A DNA stretch of 64,000 nt. It comes from Streptomyces sp. AC512_CC834. GTDB lineage: Bacteria; Actinomycetota; Actinomycetes; Streptomycetales; Streptomycetaceae. Below the pieces are notes generated by a model. It saw only the letters and a list, made by a program, of their open reading frames with translations, ran no database searches and was not told the DNA's origin. Shown one piece after another: positions 60,882-64,000 of the stretch (its first letter is position 1; every line of letters starts with the position of its first letter). The stretch is from assembly GCF_019049325.1 (NCBI RefSeq), contig NZ_JAGMUO010000060.1:115983-179982 (forward strand), given 5' to 3'. Both the position numbers and the translations under genes were made by a program.

Positions 60882-62150
60882 TCATCGGTCCGCGGGTGGC
60901 ACGGCGCCCTGCCGCAGGACGAGCGCCGAGTTGGATCCCATGAGCCCGCGGCCGAGGACCAGGGCCGTGCGCGGCTCGGCTGGGCGGGCCCGGCCGGTCA
61001 CCAGGTCCAGGTCGTGGCACACGTCGAACACGTGCGGGGTGGGCGGGATCAGCCCGTGCTCCATCGCGAGCACCGCGGTCGCCACGTCAAGCACCGGCGC
61101 CGCGCAATACGCCCGTCCGGTCCCGGTCTTGGGCGCGGTGACCGGCACGCGCTTCGCGTGCGGGCCCAGCGCGTCGGCCAGGGCCAGGGCCTCGGCCCGG
61201 TCGGCCTCCGGGACACCGAGGGCGTCCGCGAAGACCACGTCGACCTCCTCGGGCCGGCAGCCCGCCTCGGCCAGGGCGCCCTCGATCGCCCGGGCCAGCC
61301 CCTGGCGGGACTGCTCCCAGCGGCCGGGTCCGGTGAAGGTGGCCGCGTGCCCGGCCACCGTCGCCCGCACGTCCGCCCCGCGGTCCCGGGCCGCCCGCTC
61401 CTCCTCGACGACGAGTACGGCACCGCCCTCGGCCGGCGCGAACCCGCAGGCCGCGTCGGTGAACGGGCGGTAGGCGCGGTCGGGTTCGGTGGCGCGGCTC
61501 AGCTCGGGATAGCCGAGCTGGCAGACGATCGAGTACGGGGCCAGCGGCGCCTCCGTCGCGCCGCAGACCACCGTGTCGGTGCCGCCCCGCACCGCCAGCG
61601 CCGCGTGCGCCAGGGCGTCCAGGCCGCCCGCCTCGTCGGCGGCCACGACCCCGCAGGGCCCCTTGAAGTCGTTCCGTATGGAGACCTGGCCGGTACTGGC
61701 CGCGTAGAACCAGGCGATCGACTGGTACGGGCCGACGTACCGTGACCCCTGACCCCACAGGTTCTGCAGCTCCCGCTGCCCGAACTCGCCGCCGCCCGAA
61801 CCCGCGGCGGTGACCACGCCGACCGAGTACGGCGAGGCGACGTCGGCCCGGCCGAACCGGGCGTCGGCCAGCGCGTGCTGGGTGGCGGCCAGCGCGAAGT
61901 GCGTGAACCGGTCGGTCTGGACGAGGAAGCGGTCCTCGACCGTCTCGGCCGCGTCGAATCCGCGCACCTCGCCCGCGACCCGCAGCGGCAGATCCTCGCA
62001 GCCCTCCCGGGTGACGGGCCCGAGGCTGCTGGCGCCGTCGGCGACCGCCTTCCAGTGCGCCTCGACGCCGATGCCGTGCGGGGACACCACGCCGAGTCCG
62101 GTGACGACCGCGCGCCGGCTGGTGCCGTCGCTCCGTTGTGGTCCGCTCAT
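60882..62150 (-). CDS. whiE-ORFIV: WhiE ORFIV: ketosynthase beta (chain length factor)
   Basis: 422 aa from ATG 62150, overlapping the KS-alpha stop (ATGA). Thiolase-fold protein paralogous to KS-alpha; the active-site Cys position is Glu173 in AADEAGGLDAL, where most chain length factors have Gln and KS-alpha has Cys. It pairs one-to-one with ORFIII and sets the chain length of the pigment polyketide (about 24 carbons in WhiE as known). The KS-alpha histidine motifs are lost, which fits the non-condensing role. Confidence 0.95.
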   Translation of the reverse strand: MSGPQRSDGTSRRAVVTGLGVVSPHGIGVEAHWKAVADGASSLGPVTREGCEDLPLRVAGEVRGFDAAETVEDRFLVQTDRFTHFALAATQHALADARFGRADVASPYSVGVVTAAGSGGGEFGQRELQNLWGQGSRYVGPYQSIAWFYAASTGQVSIRNDFKGPCGVVAADEAGGLDALAHAALAVRGGTDTVVCGATEAPLAPYSIVCQLGYPELSRATEPDRAYRPFTDAACGFAPAEGGAVLVVEEERAARDRGADVRATVAGHAATFTGPGRWEQSRQGLARAIEGALAEAGCRPEEVDVVFADALGVPEADRAEALALADALGPHAKRVPVTAPKTGTGRAYCAAPVLDVATAVLAMEHGLIPPTPHVFDVCHDLDLVTGRARPAEPRTALVLGRGLMGSNSALVLRQGAVPPADR

Positions 62151-63418
62151 CGCAGCCCTCCTTCGCAGCCGCTCAGTACGACCGCGGACTGGAAGCCGCC
62201 GAAGCCGCTGCCCACCGACAGCACGTGCCGCAGCGTCCGCTCCCGTGCCTCGCGCGGCACGTAGTCCAGGTCGCACTCGGGGTCGGGGGTGGTGTAGTTG
62301 GCCGTGGGCGGCACCACCTGACGGTCCATCGCCAGCACACAGGCCGCCAGTTCGATCGAGCCGATCGCGCCGAGCGAGTGGCCCACCATGGACTTGATGG
62401 AACTCATCGGCGTCGCGTAGGCGTGCTCGCCCAGCGAACGTTTGACGGCCGCGGTCTCGTGCCGGTCGTTCTGCTGGGTGCCCGAGCCGTGCGCGTTCAC
62501 GTAGTCGATGTCGGAGCCGTCCAGCTCGGCCATGTCCAGCGCCGTGTCGATGGCCCGCGCCATCTCCAGGCCCTCCTTGGTCAGCCCGGTCATGTGGTAC
62601 GCGTTGCCGAAGGTGGCGTAGCCGGAGATCTCGCAGTACACGTCCGCGCCCCGGGCCCGGGCGTGCTCCAGGTCCTCCAGGACCAGCACCGCCGCGCCCT
62701 CGCCCATGACGAAGCCGTTGCGCTCGGCGTCGAAGGGCCGGGAGGCGTGCGCGGGGTCGTCGTTGTTCGGCGAGGTGGCCTTGATGGCGTCGAAGCAGGC
62801 CATGGTGATCGGCGATATCGGCGAGTCCGCCGCGCCCGCGAGGCACACGTCGACGCGCCCTTCGGCGACCGCGTGATAGGCGTACCCGACGGCGTCGAGG
62901 CCGGACGTGCACCCGGTGGACACGGTCTGCACCGGTCCGTGCACCCCGAACTCCTCGGCGACCGCCGACGAGAGGGTGGCCGGGGTGAACGCGCGCTCCA
63001 GGTGCGGCTCGGCCCGCCGGTCGTCGACGTCCCAGCGGGTGCCGCGCTCGCTGACCAGGACGTAGTCGTGCTCCAGCCGGGTGGTGCCGCCGACCGCCGT
63101 GCCCAGGGTGGCGCCCGCCCGCCAGGGGTCCTCGCGGGCCATGTCGAGGTTCGCGTCCCGTACCGCCTCCGCGGCGGCCACGAGCGCGAACTGCACGTAC
63201 CGGTCGCACCGCTGGACCGTGGCCAGGCCCAGCCCGTGGTCCGCCGGTTCGAAGTCGCACTCGGCGGCGATCTGCGAGCGCAGCCCGGCCGGGTCGAACA
63301 GGGAGATGCGGCGCGTCGCCGTACGGCCGTCGGACAGCAGCCCCCAGAACTGGGGCACGCCGATCCCGCCCGGGGCGACGACGCCTATGCCCGTGACGGC
63401 GACCCGTCGCCGGGTCAT
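62147..63418 (-). CDS. whiE-ORFIII: WhiE ORFIII: ketosynthase alpha
   Basis: 423 aa. The active-site Cys170 is in VSTGCTSGLDA, with NAHGSGT and SIKSMVGHSLGA providing the two catalytic histidines and the structural Lys. It catalyses the repeated Claisen condensations of malonyl-ACP to the poly-beta-keto chain. The start ATG overlaps the cupin gene's stop and the stop overlaps ORFIV, so the three are coupled. Expression of whiE is sporulation-specific in relatives. Confidence 0.97.
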   Translation of the reverse strand: MTRRRVAVTGIGVVAPGGIGVPQFWGLLSDGRTATRRISLFDPAGLRSQIAAECDFEPADHGLGLATVQRCDRYVQFALVAAAEAVRDANLDMAREDPWRAGATLGTAVGGTTRLEHDYVLVSERGTRWDVDDRRAEPHLERAFTPATLSSAVAEEFGVHGPVQTVSTGCTSGLDAVGYAYHAVAEGRVDVCLAGAADSPISPITMACFDAIKATSPNNDDPAHASRPFDAERNGFVMGEGAAVLVLEDLEHARARGADVYCEISGYATFGNAYHMTGLTKEGLEMARAIDTALDMAELDGSDIDYVNAHGSGTQQNDRHETAAVKRSLGEHAYATPMSSIKSMVGHSLGAIGSIELAACVLAMDRQVVPPTANYTTPDPECDLDYVPREARERTLRHVLSVGSGFGGFQSAVVLSGCEGGLR

Positions 63419-63885
63419 GACACCACCTCGGCGGCCGGGGCGGGCCGCTCGTGCCCGGTGCCCGCCGCGTGCTGCCCGTCGTGCGGGAGCGCGTTGCCCG
63501 CGGCGTCCTCCGTGTCGACGTGGCCCAGCTCCGGACGCGGGGCCAGCGGCCCCAGGTGGAACACCAGCCGCGCCTCGACGTCCCCCGCGTTGCGGAACCG
63601 GTGGCGCATGTCCTGCGGGATCAGCAGCCCCTGCCCGGTGGAGAGCGAGTGCGGCACTCCGTCCAGGTCCACCTCCAGGGCGCCCTCGGTGACGTACACG
63701 AACTCCTCGGAGTACGGGTGGTAGTGCTCGGCGATGCGGTCGCCGGGCTGCACTATGGCCACCCCCATGAAGCCGCTGGTCGACCCGGCGGTGGTGGGCG
63801 TGAGAAGGGCGCGGAGGTCTCCGCCGCGGCGGCGGTTCGGCGCGATGTCGCCGAGGGAGACGATGCGTACCTGCTGGTCTGTCAT
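63415..63885 (-). CDS. whiE-ORFII: WhiE ORFII: cupin-fold protein
   Basis: 156 aa from ATG 63885 (GGAG 8 nt upstream; GTG 63894 would add three residues). The cupin motifs are GDRIAEHYHPYSEEFVYVTEGALEVDLDG (HxHxxxxE-like with metal ligands) and LLIPQDMRHRFRNAGDVEARLVFHL (second His). It is required for pigment formation or polyketide processing in whiE-type clusters; the precise reaction is not known. The C-terminal ~40 residues are an Ala/His-rich extension. ORFI would lie to the right, beyond the window. Confidence 0.92.
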   Translation of the reverse strand: MTDQQVRIVSLGDIAPNRRRGGDLRALLTPTTAGSTSGFMGVAIVQPGDRIAEHYHPYSEEFVYVTEGALEVDLDGVPHSLSTGQGLLIPQDMRHRFRNAGDVEARLVFHLGPLAPRPELGHVDTEDAAGNALPHDGQHAAGTGHERPAPAAEVVS

Positions 63886-63905
63886 GTCGTTCACTCCGGG
63901 GTGAC

Positions 63906-63954
63906 GGGAGGAGGGAGGGGGCAGGAGGTGGGGGAGAGGGGGGAGGGGGAGGGG
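63906..63954 (+). repeat. Near-homopurine G-rich tract upstream of whiE ORFII
   Basis: 49 bp of G/A with only one C and one T, with at least six runs of three or more G on the plus strand. It lies 21-69 nt before the whiE ORFII start; the transcript (minus strand) is C/U-rich here and the template strand is G-rich. It could form a G-quadruplex or triplex. The window ends 46 nt later. Confidence 0.75.
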
Positions 63955-64000
63955 TCCGTGCGGACCGGCGGACGCGCCGTCGGGCCCGGCCGTCCGCACG

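Overview
The window is about 72-73% GC by eye, with GTG/TTG starts, GGAGG-type ribosome sites and very dense gene packing. It is chromosomal DNA of a Streptomyces. The right two thirds follow the order I remember around kgd, lon and the whiE spore-pigment cluster of S. coelicolor, so a close relative is likely. Identification is from motifs, gene order and memory; no search was run.

Region 1 (3-22160, all on +) is an accessory island and the most interesting part. It reads as two consecutive modules. Module A: Trypco1-type small protein, trypsin-VMAP protease, MoxR ATPase, vWA/TPR protein, a FxSxx-COOH-type peptide precursor (FxsA), its radical SAM/SPASM maturase (FxsB), a separate HExxH protein, and a TIR-NB-ARC-TPR protein. 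Module B: second Trypco1 protein, ChlI/MoxR ATPase, ChlD-like vWA protein with a degenerate metal site, CHAT (caspase-like) protease, and a second TIR-NB-ARC-TPR protein. Protease effectors, AAA/vWA pairs and STAND switches suggest a regulated biological-conflict or signalling system joined to a cyclophane-type modified peptide. The island ends at a perfect hairpin terminator (22195-22235).

Region 2 (22267-32605) is core metabolism and stress: the large 2-oxoglutarate dehydrogenase/decarboxylase (kgd), an OmpR-type two-component pair, a spermidine-synthase-like methyltransferase fold, Lon protease under an HspR (HAIR) operator, and a secreted GH25 lysozyme.

Region 3 (32911-50180) holds a MarR regulator, a PP2C-like phosphatase, a conservon (CvnA-B-C-D) running into a styrene-monooxygenase-like flavoenzyme, a secreted NlpC/P60 hydrolase, a TetR/AurF-type diiron pair, a Uma2 protein, a PBP/FtsW pair, a secreted SH3 protein and a lipoprotein/sensor kinase pair.

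Region 4 (50290-59396) holds a Cx5R phosphatase, a NERD protein, a minimal NHEJ pair (LigD polymerase domain and Ku, divergent), a TetR/ABC efflux set, a DUF4142 protein, an F420/PPOX gene split by a 167-bp palindromic MITE-like insertion, and a DUF3152 metalloprotease-like protein.

Region 5 (59643-63885, minus strand) is whiE: cupin (II), KS-alpha (III), KS-beta (IV), ACP (V), aromatase/cyclase (VI) and TcmI-type cyclase (VII), the minimal type II PKS for the grey spore pigment. ORFI would lie beyond the right edge.
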